Assembly (NCBI RefSeq): GCF_051245535.1
Contig: NZ_CP195303.1
Location: 2,294,001-2,358,000, forward strand
Direction of reading: 5' to 3'
Length of the DNA: 64,000 bases
Source: Micavibrio aeruginosavorus_D
GTDB lineage: Bacteria; Pseudomonadota; Alphaproteobacteria; Micavibrionales; Micavibrionaceae
This document shows positions 26,210 through 35,475 of the stretch, in pieces. Both the position numbers and the translations under genes were made by a program. The number at the start of each line of letters is the position of its first letter. Position 1 is the stretch's first letter. The notes beneath the pieces are model-generated. The model had not been told where the DNA came from. It saw nothing but the letters and a program-made list of their open reading frames with translations, and did no database searches.

Positions 26210-27145
26210 ATGACGGACAAAAAACTTTTTTGTTTTGGATACGGGTACACCGGCGACTATCTGGGGCAGGCTTTGAAAAAGGCCGGCGGATGGTCCATTG
26301 CGGGTACAACGCGTGACCCGGAAAAACGCCGCTTCCTGAAAAATCTGGGTGTGCGCGGGTATATGTTCGACTACACCCAGCCGCTCGAAGACCCGCAATT
26401 GTTCCTGAAAGGAACCACCCATCTCCTGATCTCCACCCCGCCCGCGGATAATGGCGATCCCACCTTCCTGATGCACGAAGATGATATTCTCTCCATCCCG
26501 ACGCTGGAATGGGTCGGGTATCTGTCGTCGACGTCCGTGTATGGCGACCGGGACGGCGAATGGGTTGATGAAACTTCCGAAGTGCGCCCCTCCACCAAAC
26601 GCGGTTCACGCCGCGCCCGGGCCGAAGCGCAATGGTTGTCGTTGGCGGGCCAAGGTGTGCCGGTGCATGTCTTCCGTCTGGCGGGCATTTACGGCCCCGG
26701 GCGATCCGCGCTGGATTCCGTGCGTGCCGGTATTGCCCGCCGCATCGACAAACCCGGCCACGCGTTCAGCCGCATTCATATCGACGATATTGTGCAGGTG
26801 TTGATGGCGTCGATGGCAAAACCCAATCCGGGCGCGATCTATAATCTGGCCGACGATCTGGCGGCCCCCAGCCACGCGGTGATTTCCTATGCGTGCGATA
26901 TGCTGGGCCTGACCCCGCCGCCGCTGATGAAATATGACGACGCCGACATGGCCCCGATTGCCCGCAGTTTTTATTCCGACAACAAACGCATTAAAAACGA
27001 CCGCATTAAAAACGAACTGGGCGTCATCCTGAAGCATCCGACCTTTATGGAAGGGTTGCAGGATTGTCTGACCAAGGAACAGGCACACCGTTCCCGTATG
27101 GGCGCCTTCGCTGCCGCTGCCATGGGCGGGGCCCGCGAGGGGTAG
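26210..27145 (+). CDS. SDR-family NAD(P)-binding epimerase, YeeZ-like
   Basis: Extended short-chain dehydrogenase/epimerase of 311 residues. The dinucleotide-binding loop is FGYGYTGDYLGQAL, followed by GTTRDPEKR. The substrate strand is GYLSSTSVYGDRDGEWVDE with the Ser/Tyr region, then VFRLAGIYGPGRSALD and RIHIDDIVQVL. This pattern is that of the YeeZ group of putative sugar-nucleotide epimerases, whose reaction is not established. There is no signal peptide. Confidence 0.85.
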   Translation: MTDKKLFCFGYGYTGDYLGQALKKAGGWSIAGTTRDPEKRRFLKNLGVRGYMFDYTQPLEDPQLFLKGTTHLLISTPPADNGDPTFLMHEDDILSIPTLEWVGYLSSTSVYGDRDGEWVDETSEVRPSTKRGSRRARAEAQWLSLAGQGVPVHVFRLAGIYGPGRSALDSVRAGIARRIDKPGHAFSRIHIDDIVQVLMASMAKPNPGAIYNLADDLAAPSHAVISYACDMLGLTPPPLMKYDDADMAPIARSFYSDNKRIKNDRIKNELGVILKHPTFMEGLQDCLTKEQAHRSRMGAFAAAAMGGAREG

Positions 27146-27283
27146 ATTTTCAAGACAGGATTGAGGGGGCTTTGGCCTCTATTTTTATGTTTATTTTCAG
27201 TGTTTTAATTGCGATCACGCCGGAAAGTTTGTGCTGCTTTTCGCCTTCGTGCTACGACTATGCTTCATTAAAACAGGGCGGGA

Positions 27284-27694
27284 ATGGTCATGGCCGGATT
27301 GGGCGAAACCTACACATTGAGCGACGATTACCTGCGCGGTGCGTTTGAACGCGCGCAGCGGGAAAAGAAAGATTTTCTGATCACCTACACTTACAGTGAA
27401 GAAGGCATGCCATGGGGCTATTGCCCGATGATTGATATTCACGAATCCTGCGTGGCCGTGACCAAGGACACGATGCGCCGCGAATTGCTGGGCGTTTATA
27501 CAAAGCACGGCGTTCTGAATATCAGCCGTGTTTATGATTTGTCGTGCGATTTTGAAAATGCGTGTGGGGGTGTAGAAAAATTGCCGTACGAAGTGGATGT
27601 GGCCGCCAACGATATCATCGTCAAAGTGGGTGCAGTTGAAGAGTGGCAGAACCAACCCTTCTGGAAACGCTGGTTCACCAAACCGAAGGTATAA
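27284..27694 (+). CDS. Hypothetical protein, 136 aa
   Basis: I do not recognise a family. The product is soluble and mixed alpha/beta in appearance, with DYLRGAFERAQREKKDFLITYTYSEEG near the start (in short pieces), a PWGYCPMIDIHESC segment with two Cys, and a Trp-rich end (EEWQNQPFWKRWFTKP). The ATG at 27284 has GGCGGGAA upstream, with an alternative at 27290. It converges on the PAS histidine kinase with only 9 bases between the two stops. Confidence 0.6.
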   Translation: MVMAGLGETYTLSDDYLRGAFERAQREKKDFLITYTYSEEGMPWGYCPMIDIHESCVAVTKDTMRRELLGVYTKHGVLNISRVYDLSCDFENACGGVEKLPYEVDVAANDIIVKVGAVEEWQNQPFWKRWFTKPKV

Positions 27695-27703
27695 ACGGTA
27701 AGA

Positions 27704-29776
27704 TTAAATCAAATCATCGATGGGCGCGGGGAGGGATCCCTGCGCCTTCATCGCATCATAGGCATTGTAGGGCAGGCGGACGCTGACCGCTGTGCCGATG
27801 CCGACGGTGGATTCGATGTGCAATGTGCCGCCGTGCAGTTCGATCAATTCCTTGGTGATCGCCAGACCCAGGCCCGTGCCCTCATGCTTGCGCGTGTAGT
27901 GGGAGGCGGCCTGTTCGAAGGGCCTCGTGACGTTTTTCAGCTTGTTGGCCGGAATACCGATGCCTGTGTCGGTGACTTTGATCAGCACGTAATCATCGCG
28001 TTCCATGCAATCCACGCGCACCGATCCGCCCGCGTCGGTGAATTTCACCGCGTTGGACAACAGGTTCAGCAACACCTGCATCACGGCGCGGCGATCGGCG
28101 ATGATTTGCAGATCTTCGTTCGCCATGTCGATGCTGACACGGATTTTGGCCTCGGTCGCGCGGCCTTCCATCATGTGGACGGCCAGACGAATGACCTTGG
28201 ATACGTTCAGTTCTTCCAGATCCAGCTCATACTTCCCGGCTTCGATCTTGGACATGTCCAGAATATCGGCGATCAGGTCGAGCAGATGTTCACCGCTTTC
28301 GCGGATACCGCCGATATAATCCAGATAGCGGTCCGACCCGATGGGGCCGAGCAACTGGCGCTGCATCATCTCGGAAAAACCGATAATGGCGTTCAACGGC
28401 GTGCGCAGTTCGTGGCTCATATTCGCCAGAAATTGGGATTTCGCGGCATAGGCGCGCTCGGCGGCCTCTTTCGCTTCGTGCAGATCGCGTTCGTGCAAGG
28501 TGCGGTCGGTCACGTCCTGCATAATGCCGAACAGGGAGATCACTTCGCCGTCGGCGTCATTTTCACAACGGCCTTCGCAGCGGATATAGCGCACTTCGCC
28601 ACTGGGGCGCAGGACGCGGAATTCCATTTCATACGGTTTTTGTTCGATAATTGCCCGCTGGAACGCCTGCAACAGGCGGCCCACGTCACGGCGGTGGAGC
28701 AGGGCATTCACACCGTCCAGCGTCGGATTGAAGTCTTCCGGGTCAACGCCGAAGATGCAGTAAATTTCTTCGGAGAAAATAATGTCGGTCGCGCCGACGA
28801 TCCAGCGCCAATGGCCCATATGGCCGATGGCTTGGGCTTCGCGCAGCATCTGCTGCTGGCGGAACAAAGCGTCTTCCTGTTTTTTAATGGCGGTGACGTT
28901 GCGGCCGACGCTGTAAATCGCGTCACCGGATCGTTTGTTGCGCCATTCCATCCACAGTGACGCGCCATCGCGGGTCAGCATGCGGCATTCGAAATCAATG
29001 ACATGGTCATGCACCGCGTCATCGGTCATCAATGCGCCAATGGCGTTGCGCACCATCGCTTTATCTTCCGGGTGGATCGCATCGAGGAAGCCCATGCGTT
29101 GCATCTGGCTTTCGGTATAGCCCAGCGTTTCGGCCATCACCGGATTGATCCGGGTAAAGCGCGCGCGGGTGTCGGCCACGGCCATCAGGTCGGATGACAT
29201 CGCCATGAAATGCGCGGTTTCGCCATCGGCGGCGGCGTTCGCGCTGCCGTGCTTGGCTGTCGCATCATCGGCGCGGGTTTTCCATTCATTCCCGGCAATG
29301 CGGTCCAGCAGGCGCGCGGCCATGTCGGTATCCAGGCCCGCATTACGCGCGGTTTCACCGTCCGTGCCCGAGGCAATGATCAGGCCGCGGCCATCGGCCA
29401 TTTTCAGGCGGTCAAACTGGTACGGGCCGCGCACGGGGGGCAAAGCATGGCCGGTCTGAATATCGACCAGATGCAACCCTTCGCGCAGGCTGGACAGAAT
29501 GGCGTTCGCGTCATCTCGGCGCGCCCCGAACAGGGATGTCGCATGAAACGCATCATCCGGTTCGGCAAAGGTGAACACGCTGGTCAGCGCGCGACCCATC
29601 AGGTCGGCGGGTTCAACACCGCAGAGGGCTGCAAAATCAGTCGTGGCAAAAAGGATTTTTCCATCCTGATCGGCGATCAGGCGCGGCACGCCATCGTTCA
29701 GATCATCCAACGCCCGATTGGCGACCTGTGCTGCGGTCGCGGAGCCTGTCGGGGTTTGGGTGTCCTTTGGGGCCAT
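27704..29776 (-). CDS. Soluble multi-PAS sensor histidine kinase
   Basis: A 690-residue kinase without membrane segments. PAS-type modules are seen at about residues 30-110 (IADQDGKILFATTDFAALCG), 190-300 (VADTRARFTRINPVMAETLGYTE ... VGRNVTAIKKQ, in pieces) and 315-425 (GHMGHWRWI; GEVRYIRCEGR; GIMQDVTDR). The DHp box is SHELRTPLNAIIGFSEMM with the phospho-His at about 455. The ATPase domain has LLSNAVKFT, VTDTGIGIP and GTGLGLAITKELIELHGG. No response regulator is adjacent, so this is an orphan kinase; its layout resembles PleC/DivJ-type alphaproteobacterial kinases. A 20-base palindrome lies just upstream of the start. Confidence 0.9.
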   Translation of the reverse strand: MAPKDTQTPTGSATAAQVANRALDDLNDGVPRLIADQDGKILFATTDFAALCGVEPADLMGRALTSVFTFAEPDDAFHATSLFGARRDDANAILSSLREGLHLVDIQTGHALPPVRGPYQFDRLKMADGRGLIIASGTDGETARNAGLDTDMAARLLDRIAGNEWKTRADDATAKHGSANAAADGETAHFMAMSSDLMAVADTRARFTRINPVMAETLGYTESQMQRMGFLDAIHPEDKAMVRNAIGALMTDDAVHDHVIDFECRMLTRDGASLWMEWRNKRSGDAIYSVGRNVTAIKKQEDALFRQQQMLREAQAIGHMGHWRWIVGATDIIFSEEIYCIFGVDPEDFNPTLDGVNALLHRRDVGRLLQAFQRAIIEQKPYEMEFRVLRPSGEVRYIRCEGRCENDADGEVISLFGIMQDVTDRTLHERDLHEAKEAAERAYAAKSQFLANMSHELRTPLNAIIGFSEMMQRQLLGPIGSDRYLDYIGGIRESGEHLLDLIADILDMSKIEAGKYELDLEELNVSKVIRLAVHMMEGRATEAKIRVSIDMANEDLQIIADRRAVMQVLLNLLSNAVKFTDAGGSVRVDCMERDDYVLIKVTDTGIGIPANKLKNVTRPFEQAASHYTRKHEGTGLGLAITKELIELHGGTLHIESTVGIGTAVSVRLPYNAYDAMKAQGSLPAPIDDLI

Positions 29777-29828
29777 TGATTTACCAACTTACGGGCCGTT
29801 TGGCCTCGTTATCCCTGTACAACTCACC

Positions 29829-29848
29829 GATTCGAACGGTTTCGAATC
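29829..29848. promoter_or_regulatory. Palindromic operator candidate upstream of the kinase gene
   Basis: GATTCGAA and TTCGAATC are perfect inverted 8-mers separated by CGGT, 53-72 bases before the kinase start. There is no T-run, so it is a candidate protein-binding site. Confidence 0.35.
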
Positions 29849-29943
29849 ACATTTAACGCCTGCCATGATGACAGGCGGAGCGGGGCCTTTTCAACCAAAA
29901 GATTTTGGAAATTTGCGCGATTATTGAAAAAGATCGCTTGACC

Positions 29944-30237
29944 TTACGGTGCAGGCTTGGGGAGCGTTTGCACGCGATAGATCGCTTGTTCCACCACGGC
30001 GGCTACATGATCGGCATGATCCGGCGCATGCTGGTTCACATAGTTCATGATGGCGCAGAGCGTGGAGATCGGCCGCGCCGGGGTCAGGGACAGGGCCGGA
30101 GTATCCGCGCCGTGATGCAAGGCGCATTCATGGGTATTGGTGTCGATGGAAAACGACGCCCCGCCCTCATCCGGGGGCAGGGTGGTCAGCGCGTTGAGAA
30201 CATCGCGCAACGGCGTCAAATGATCCGGCAAATCCAT
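29944..30237 (-). CDS. Small hypothetical protein, 97 aa
   Basis: A short soluble acidic protein starting MDLPDHLTPLRDVLNALTTL, with two Cys and several His (THECALHHGAD) and a helical second half (IMNYVNQHAPDHADHVAAVVEQAIYRVQ in pieces). No family is recognised and the Shine-Dalgarno is weak. Its position between the kinase start and a clear terminator and its normal codon use make it a plausible gene. Confidence 0.5.
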   Translation of the reverse strand: MDLPDHLTPLRDVLNALTTLPPDEGGASFSIDTNTHECALHHGADTPALSLTPARPISTLCAIMNYVNQHAPDHADHVAAVVEQAIYRVQTLPKPAP

Positions 30238-30326
30238 GGTCTTGGTACACCCAGCCTTATTTTTTTAATTATGGGAAAATATACATCTGGATGGTGCGGT
30301 GCGTCAAGTTTATTGGGAGGGGGCAT

Positions 30327-30368
30327 AAAAAAACGCCCTCCCCGGATGATGCGGGAAGGGCGTTTTTT
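30327..30368. terminator. Bidirectional rho-independent terminator
   Basis: AAACGCCCTCCCCG and CGGGAAGGGCGTTT form a stem of about 12 pairs with flanking A- and T-runs. It lies downstream of the redoxin gene on the minus strand. Confidence 0.85.
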
Positions 30369-30382
30369 AAAATTTTTGCGGC

Positions 30383-30979
30383 TTAGTATTTCACGCCACA
30401 GCCATACGGTTGGCTGCTGGCCGTTTCCACCGGTTTCCCGGCGGCCAGGTCGGCCAGTGCGGCGCTGACATAGTTCTTTGCTCCGGCGATGGTGGCTGGG
30501 TCCGCGCTCTTGTTATCGTCAATCGCGCCTTGATACACCAGCGTGCCTTCGCCGTTGATCACGAACATATGCGGCGTCGTGCTGGCGCCATAGGCATGGC
30601 CGACGGTACCGTCACCATCCAGCAGATAGGCAGTGGATTTTATGCCGTCGCGGGTGATGATCTCTTCGGCCTGCGCGCCGGTCACGTGACCTTGTTTGCC
30701 TTCGGCACCGGAGTTAATCACCAGCCAGACCACGCCTTGGCCCGTGGCTTCTTCCTGCATGTTCTTGCTGTCGTAATGCTTGCGCACGAACGGGCATTCG
30801 GCGTTGGTCCATTCCAGAACAACGGTCTTGCCCTTGAAGTCGGACAGGGTGTGCGATGTGCCCTTGGAATCGGTCAGTGTAAAGGCCGGGGCGGCCTCGC
30901 CCACCGTTGCGGCGGCGTGAGCGGACAGGGTCGGGGCAAACATCAGGGCTGCAACAGCAGCGGCCAGCAGGATTTTCAT
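30383..30979 (-). CDS. Periplasmic redoxin / thioredoxin-like protein
   Basis: A 198-residue precursor with a signal peptide (KILLAAAVAALMFAPTLSAHA, cleavage before A). The mature part is an AhpC/TSA-redoxin fold (VGEAAPAFTLTDSKGTSHTLSDF; VVLEWTNAECPFVRKHYDS; STTPHMFVINGEG with the cis-Pro). The active centre is a single Cys in ECPFVRKHY, not CxxC; further Cys lie only at the C-terminus (PYGCGVKY). It probably receives electrons or acts as a periplasmic peroxidase or thiol carrier. The ScsB/DsbD-like reductase gene lies 42 bases upstream on the same strand, which supports a redox pairing. Confidence 0.85.
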   Translation of the reverse strand: MKILLAAAVAALMFAPTLSAHAAATVGEAAPAFTLTDSKGTSHTLSDFKGKTVVLEWTNAECPFVRKHYDSKNMQEEATGQGVVWLVINSGAEGKQGHVTGAQAEEIITRDGIKSTAYLLDGDGTVGHAYGASTTPHMFVINGEGTLVYQGAIDDNKSADPATIAGAKNYVSAALADLAAGKPVETASSQPYGCGVKY

Positions 30980-31021
30980 GGTCAGTCTCTCTCCATTATG
31001 GTGGGGTTAAACGCAGGAAAC

Positions 31022-33160
31022 TTACTCTTGATTGATGGCATCCGCCACGATGCCGGGTGTTAGAAGCTGTGGCAAGACCACCGCATCCGGGCGTGTGCCG
31101 TTCACAGCAGGCGGATAGTACACATAGAGCGGAACGCCGTTGCGTCCATAGGATTCCAGAAATTTTGTAATTTCCGGATTCTGGTTGGTCCAGTCGCCTT
31201 TTAGGTACGCGATGTTTTTGGCCTTGAACAAATCCATCGTATCCATCGTGGCGATGGCGACGCGTTCATTCACTTTGCACGTAATGCACCATGCGGCGGT
31301 CATGTTGACGAAGATGGCCTGATCCGTGGCCAGCAGGTCGTTCAGGCGCGCGGCGGTGAAGGGTTCGGATTCGCCGTTGGCGGTTTGCACCATGCCCACC
31401 GGGGCGGTGTCCATCATCGGCTTGGCCATCGGCGCGAAGGGCAACAGGGCCAGCGCCAGCGCAATCAACCCCAGAAGGGTGATGATGATGCGTCCCGAGC
31501 CTTGGTGCGGGCGGTGCGACAACATCCACAGCGCAAAGGCGATCAACACCATGCCCATCAACGCGGCCAGCACGCCGTGCGGTCCGCTTTGCAGGCTCAA
31601 AACCCAGATCAGCCAGACGGCAGAGGCGTACATCGGAAAGGCTAAAAGCTCACGGAAGCGCAACATCCACGCCCCCGGTTTCGGCAAGGCTCGCGCCAGC
31701 GCCGGAACGAAGCACAGCGCCAGATACGGCAAAGCCAGACCAAACCCCAACGCCATAAAGACGGACAGGGCGACAATGGGCGATTGCACCAGCGCATAAC
31801 CCAACGCCGCCGCCATAAACGGCGCGGTGCAAGGCGTGGCGACAATGGTGGCCAGCATGCCGGTGAAGAACGACCCGCGCAGGCCCGATTGCCCCGCCAG
31901 TTTTTGCCCCACGCCGGCCAGTTGCCCGCCAAATTCAAACACGCCGGACAAAGACAGGCCGATGACGAACAGCAGATAGGCCAGCGCCAGAATGACCTGC
32001 GGGTTCTGCAACTGGAACCCCCAGCCAATTTGCGCGCCACCGGATTTCAGCGCGATCAACACCCCGGCAATAACACCAAAGCACAACAGGATTCCGGCGG
32101 TGTAGGCCAGCCCATGGGCGCGGGCGTAGCCTTTTTCCTTGTCTTGCATTTGCACCAGCTTCAACGCTTTCAGCGATAAAACCGGAAACACACACGGCAT
32201 CAAATTCAAAACCAATCCACCCAGCAAGGCGAACAGCAAGGCCTGCGCCAATGTGGTTGTCGGGGCGGCGGGGGGCGTTGGTGTCGGTGTTGCCGCTGGT
32301 ACGGGGGCCGCTGCGGCTTGAAGGGTGCCGGGGTTCAGCGTGACGACAAAGGCACGGTCGTTCAACGATAGCACCGCATCAAATGTGCCCAGCTCTTCGA
32401 TCTTGCGGGTGGTGTCGCGGGCCTGACGAATGACGATGCGGCGATCGGTGGTTTCAATGACGGGGGCGGCATTGTTGATCACTGCGCCCCATTCCTGCGG
32501 GAACAGGCGCAGCGCAGTGGTATCCAGCCCGGCCAGAGCTGTGGCGTCTTTGGCGGTGATTTCAACGATGAAGTCTTTATCGTCCGCGCTGTATATCCCC
32601 GTTGCATCCAGCGCGGTGGGCAATGTGGCGCGTGCGGCGGCGATGGCGGATTCATCCGCCGGGGTGTCTGTGCCATCCCCCGCATTCAATGTGATTTCAT
32701 GGCTGGAAAATTCCGGAATGCAAATGTCATGGCACACCAGAATTTCAACATCGGCTTTGATCGTGATCGGCCCGGCGGGCAGGGTGGCGGGGATCGTAAT
32801 GTCCTGCAACAAGGTCACGGAATTTTCGTACCCGTAATTCATCAACCCGGCATAGGGCACCGCCTGCGGCGCGGGCCAGTGCAGGGTGGTGGCGGTGAAT
32901 CCGTCGGGCAGGGTCCATGTGATATTCGGGGCCATGCCGGAATCGCCGGGGTTGCGCCAATAGGTATGCCACCCGTCCTTGATGGTTTGTTCCACTGCAA
33001 TCTGGATCGTGCTGCCCGCATCCACCGGGTTTTTTTCCGGGATCAGGCGGATGGTGACGTTGGGCTCTGCATCGACCGGCTGGGCCTGCGCCGCTCCTAC
33101 GGGAATCGCCAGACTGAGGGCCAGCAGAGAGGCGAGGGTCAACACGGGGCGAAAGCGCAT
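31022..33160 (-). CDS. ScsB/DsbD-like protein-disulfide reductase
   Basis: A 712-residue inner-membrane protein that would pass electrons from cytoplasmic thioredoxin to the periplasm. After a signal peptide (VLTLASLLALSLAIPVGAAQA) comes an ScsB-type N-terminal periplasmic domain (WHTYWRNPGDSGMAPNITW; VCHDICIPEF with paired Cys). Eight or so helices follow, with the two core Cys in LMPCVFPVLSLKAL and VATPCTAPFMAAALG. The C-terminal thioredoxin domain has AAWCITCKVNERV (CxxC). The ATG at 33160 has AGGA 8 bases upstream; the longer frame to 33193 is unlikely. The redoxin downstream is probably a client. Confidence 0.9.
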   Translation of the reverse strand: MRFRPVLTLASLLALSLAIPVGAAQAQPVDAEPNVTIRLIPEKNPVDAGSTIQIAVEQTIKDGWHTYWRNPGDSGMAPNITWTLPDGFTATTLHWPAPQAVPYAGLMNYGYENSVTLLQDITIPATLPAGPITIKADVEILVCHDICIPEFSSHEITLNAGDGTDTPADESAIAAARATLPTALDATGIYSADDKDFIVEITAKDATALAGLDTTALRLFPQEWGAVINNAAPVIETTDRRIVIRQARDTTRKIEELGTFDAVLSLNDRAFVVTLNPGTLQAAAAPVPAATPTPTPPAAPTTTLAQALLFALLGGLVLNLMPCVFPVLSLKALKLVQMQDKEKGYARAHGLAYTAGILLCFGVIAGVLIALKSGGAQIGWGFQLQNPQVILALAYLLFVIGLSLSGVFEFGGQLAGVGQKLAGQSGLRGSFFTGMLATIVATPCTAPFMAAALGYALVQSPIVALSVFMALGFGLALPYLALCFVPALARALPKPGAWMLRFRELLAFPMYASAVWLIWVLSLQSGPHGVLAALMGMVLIAFALWMLSHRPHQGSGRIIITLLGLIALALALLPFAPMAKPMMDTAPVGMVQTANGESEPFTAARLNDLLATDQAIFVNMTAAWCITCKVNERVAIATMDTMDLFKAKNIAYLKGDWTNQNPEITKFLESYGRNGVPLYVYYPPAVNGTRPDAVVLPQLLTPGIVADAINQE

Positions 33161-33249
33161 GGTTAAGATCCTGATTTTTCCGGTAAAAAACAAACGGCTT
33201 CAATAATGTAGCCTATTCTGTCCCGCTGGCAACCATATCGCACCTGAAT

Positions 33250-33333
33250 GTCATTCCCGCGAAAGCGGGAATCCAGAGAGATTATCCGTAAACTGAACCT
33301 TTGGTCCTGGATCCCCGCTTTCGCGGGGATGAC
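33250..33333. repeat. Palindromic intergenic repeat, copy 2 (CCCGCGAAAGCGGG type)
   Basis: GTCATTCCCGCGAAAGCGGG at the left and CCCCGCTTTCGCGGGGATGAC at the right are inverted arms, each also a hairpin, spaced by about 35 bases. The arms match the copy at 3063-3135; the middle differs. It lies between the divergent ScsB-like and acetoacetyl-CoA synthetase genes. Confidence 0.8.
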
Positions 33334-33355
33334 GGTAAAGGAGGTGGCGGTCCGC

Positions 33356-33385
33356 TTGACTCTTATGGCGGGGTGTAGAGAATAC
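33356..33385 (+). promoter_or_regulatory. Candidate sigma70-type promoter for the acetoacetyl-CoA synthetase gene
   Basis: TTGACT at 33356-33361 and GAATAC at 33380-33385 are spaced by 18 bases and lie about 30 bases before the ATG. The -10 box is only partly canonical. Confidence 0.35.
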
Positions 33386-33412
33386 CCGCGGACCTTATAA
33401 AGGGGATCAAAA

Positions 33413-35422
33413 ATGGGGCAGGCAAAAATGACCAAAACCGACCGGGACGCCGTGACCACCAAAAACGGGAACGGCCCGCTCTGGAGCCCTGACCGCGTTC
33501 GCCGCGACCGGTCCCGCCTGCACCATTTTATGGAACGCGCCGAAGTGCGCGCCGGACAAGAATTCACCGATTATGACAGCATCTGGCGCTGGAGCGTCGA
33601 GAACACCGAATCCTTCTGGGATCTGGTGTGGGATGCGTGCGGGGTGATCGGGGACAAGGGTGCGACCATTCTGCGTGACGCGCAATCCATCACGGGCGCT
33701 GAATTTTTTCCCGATGCGCGCGTGAACTACGCCGAAAATCTGCTGCGCCGTCGTGATGATGCGGTCGCCATGATCTTCCGCAATGAAAAGGGCGAAGAGC
33801 GCCAGCTCTCCTTCAATGATGTCTACGACCTGTCTTCACAAATCGCGCAGGCTTTGCACCATGCCGGTGTGGGTGAAGGCGACCGCGTTGCGGCCTTTAT
33901 GCCCAACACGCCGGAAACCATTATCGCCATGCTGGCCGCCACGTCGCTTGGTGCGATCTGGTCCTCGGCCTCGCCCGATTTCGGAGTGCAGGGGTTGGTG
34001 GATCGGTTCGGCCAAATTGAGCCGAAGGTTTTGTTCGCCGTTGATGCCTATTACTACAACGGCAAAGTGGTTGATTGCTTGCAGCGTGTGGCCGAGGTGC
34101 AACCGCGCCTGCCGGGCCTGCAACGCACCGTGATCGTTCCGTTTGTAAACGCAAACCCGGATCTGTCGGGTCTGCACAACGCCATGACACTGGGTGATTT
34201 TGTTGCGCATTGCGTGCCGCGCGATATGTATTTTAACCGCGTGGCGTTTAACCATCCGCTGTTTATCATGTTCTCATCCGGCACGACGGGCATTCCCAAA
34301 TGTATCGTGCATGGCCATGGCGGCACGTTGATCCAGCATTTGAAGGAACATCAACTGCAATGTGATATTGGCGAAGGCGACCGCGTGTTCTACTTCACCA
34401 CGTGCGGGTGGATGATGTGGAACTGGCTGGTGTCGGCGCTGGCGTCGGGTTGCACGCTGATGCTGTTTGATGGGTCGCCGTTCTACCCGAATGGCAAGAC
34501 GTTGTGGAATTTTGCGGAAAAACATTCCTGCACCCTGTTCGGCACGGCGGCGAAATATATCGACGCGCTGAAGGCCGCGGGCCTGCGCCCCGGCGACGAC
34601 CATGATCTATCCGCCCTGCGCGTGATAACCTCGACGGGGTCGCCGTTGGTGCATGAATCGTTCGATTATATTTACGATGCAATCAAGAAAGACGTGCATC
34701 TGGCGTCCATTTCCGGCGGAACGGATATTATTTCCTGTTTCGTGCTGGGCAATCCGCTGTCCCCCGTCTGGCGCGGGGAAATTCAGGGGCCGGGACTGGG
34801 CATGGCCGTGGATGCGTTTGACGAAGACGGCAAACCCATTCCGGCGGGCGCCGGTTCGGGTGAACTGGTCTGCACCAAACCCTTCCCGTCAATGCCGGTG
34901 ATGTTCTGGAACGATCCCGACGGCGCGAAATATCGTGCCGCCTATTTTGAACGGTTTGACAATGTCTGGTGCCATGGTGACTGGATCGAACGCACCAACC
35001 ATGATGGCTTTATCATTCATGGTCGGTCGGATGCGACACTGAACCCCGGCGGCGTGCGCATCGGCACGGCGGAAATTTACCGCCAAGTGGAACAAATCCC
35101 CGAAGTGATCGAATCGATCGCCGTGGGTCAGGATTGGGACAATGACGTGCGCGTCGTCCTGTTCGTGCGCCTGCGTGATGGCGTTGAATTGAGCGGTGAA
35201 TTGTCCGACCGCATCAAATCGCAAATCCGCGCTGGGGCCTCCCCCCGCCACGTCCCCGCCCGGATCATCGCCGTCACCGACATCCCCCGCACCAAATCCG
35301 GCAAAATCACCGAACTGGCCGTGCGCGACATCATCCATGGGCGGAAGGTGAAGAATGTCGAGGCGTTGGCGAACCCGGAAGCGCTGGATTTGTATAAAGA
35401 CTTGCCGGAGTTGCAGGCGTAA
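33413..35422 (+). CDS. Acetoacetyl-CoA synthetase (acetoacetate--CoA ligase)
   Basis: A 669-residue ANL-family ligase that activates acetoacetate with ATP and CoA, used in ketone-body or PHB-derived carbon recovery. Diagnostic parts are the N-terminal ACAS region (FTDYDSIWRWSVENTESFWD), the P-loop MFSSGTTGIPKCIVHGHGG, HGDWIERTNHDGFIIHGRSD, LNPGGVRIGTAEIY and the catalytic Lys in PRTKSGKITELAVRDI. The length and the NPGGVRIGTAEIY motif point to acetoacetyl- rather than acetyl-CoA synthetase. The ATG at 33413 and the one at 33428 are both possible. A terminator follows. Confidence 0.93.
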   Translation: MGQAKMTKTDRDAVTTKNGNGPLWSPDRVRRDRSRLHHFMERAEVRAGQEFTDYDSIWRWSVENTESFWDLVWDACGVIGDKGATILRDAQSITGAEFFPDARVNYAENLLRRRDDAVAMIFRNEKGEERQLSFNDVYDLSSQIAQALHHAGVGEGDRVAAFMPNTPETIIAMLAATSLGAIWSSASPDFGVQGLVDRFGQIEPKVLFAVDAYYYNGKVVDCLQRVAEVQPRLPGLQRTVIVPFVNANPDLSGLHNAMTLGDFVAHCVPRDMYFNRVAFNHPLFIMFSSGTTGIPKCIVHGHGGTLIQHLKEHQLQCDIGEGDRVFYFTTCGWMMWNWLVSALASGCTLMLFDGSPFYPNGKTLWNFAEKHSCTLFGTAAKYIDALKAAGLRPGDDHDLSALRVITSTGSPLVHESFDYIYDAIKKDVHLASISGGTDIISCFVLGNPLSPVWRGEIQGPGLGMAVDAFDEDGKPIPAGAGSGELVCTKPFPSMPVMFWNDPDGAKYRAAYFERFDNVWCHGDWIERTNHDGFIIHGRSDATLNPGGVRIGTAEIYRQVEQIPEVIESIAVGQDWDNDVRVVLFVRLRDGVELSGELSDRIKSQIRAGASPRHVPARIIAVTDIPRTKSGKITELAVRDIIHGRKVKNVEALANPEALDLYKDLPELQA

Positions 35423-35424
35423 GA

Positions 35425-35456
35425 AGAAGGGCGGAAAAATCGCCCCTTCTTTTTTC
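35425..35456. terminator. Rho-independent terminator
   Basis: GAAGGGCG and CGCCCCTTC form the stem with a GAAAAAT loop and a downstream T-run, just after the acetoacetyl-CoA synthetase stop. Confidence 0.8.
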
Positions 35457-35475
35457 TGAATTTTTGGTGCGAATG

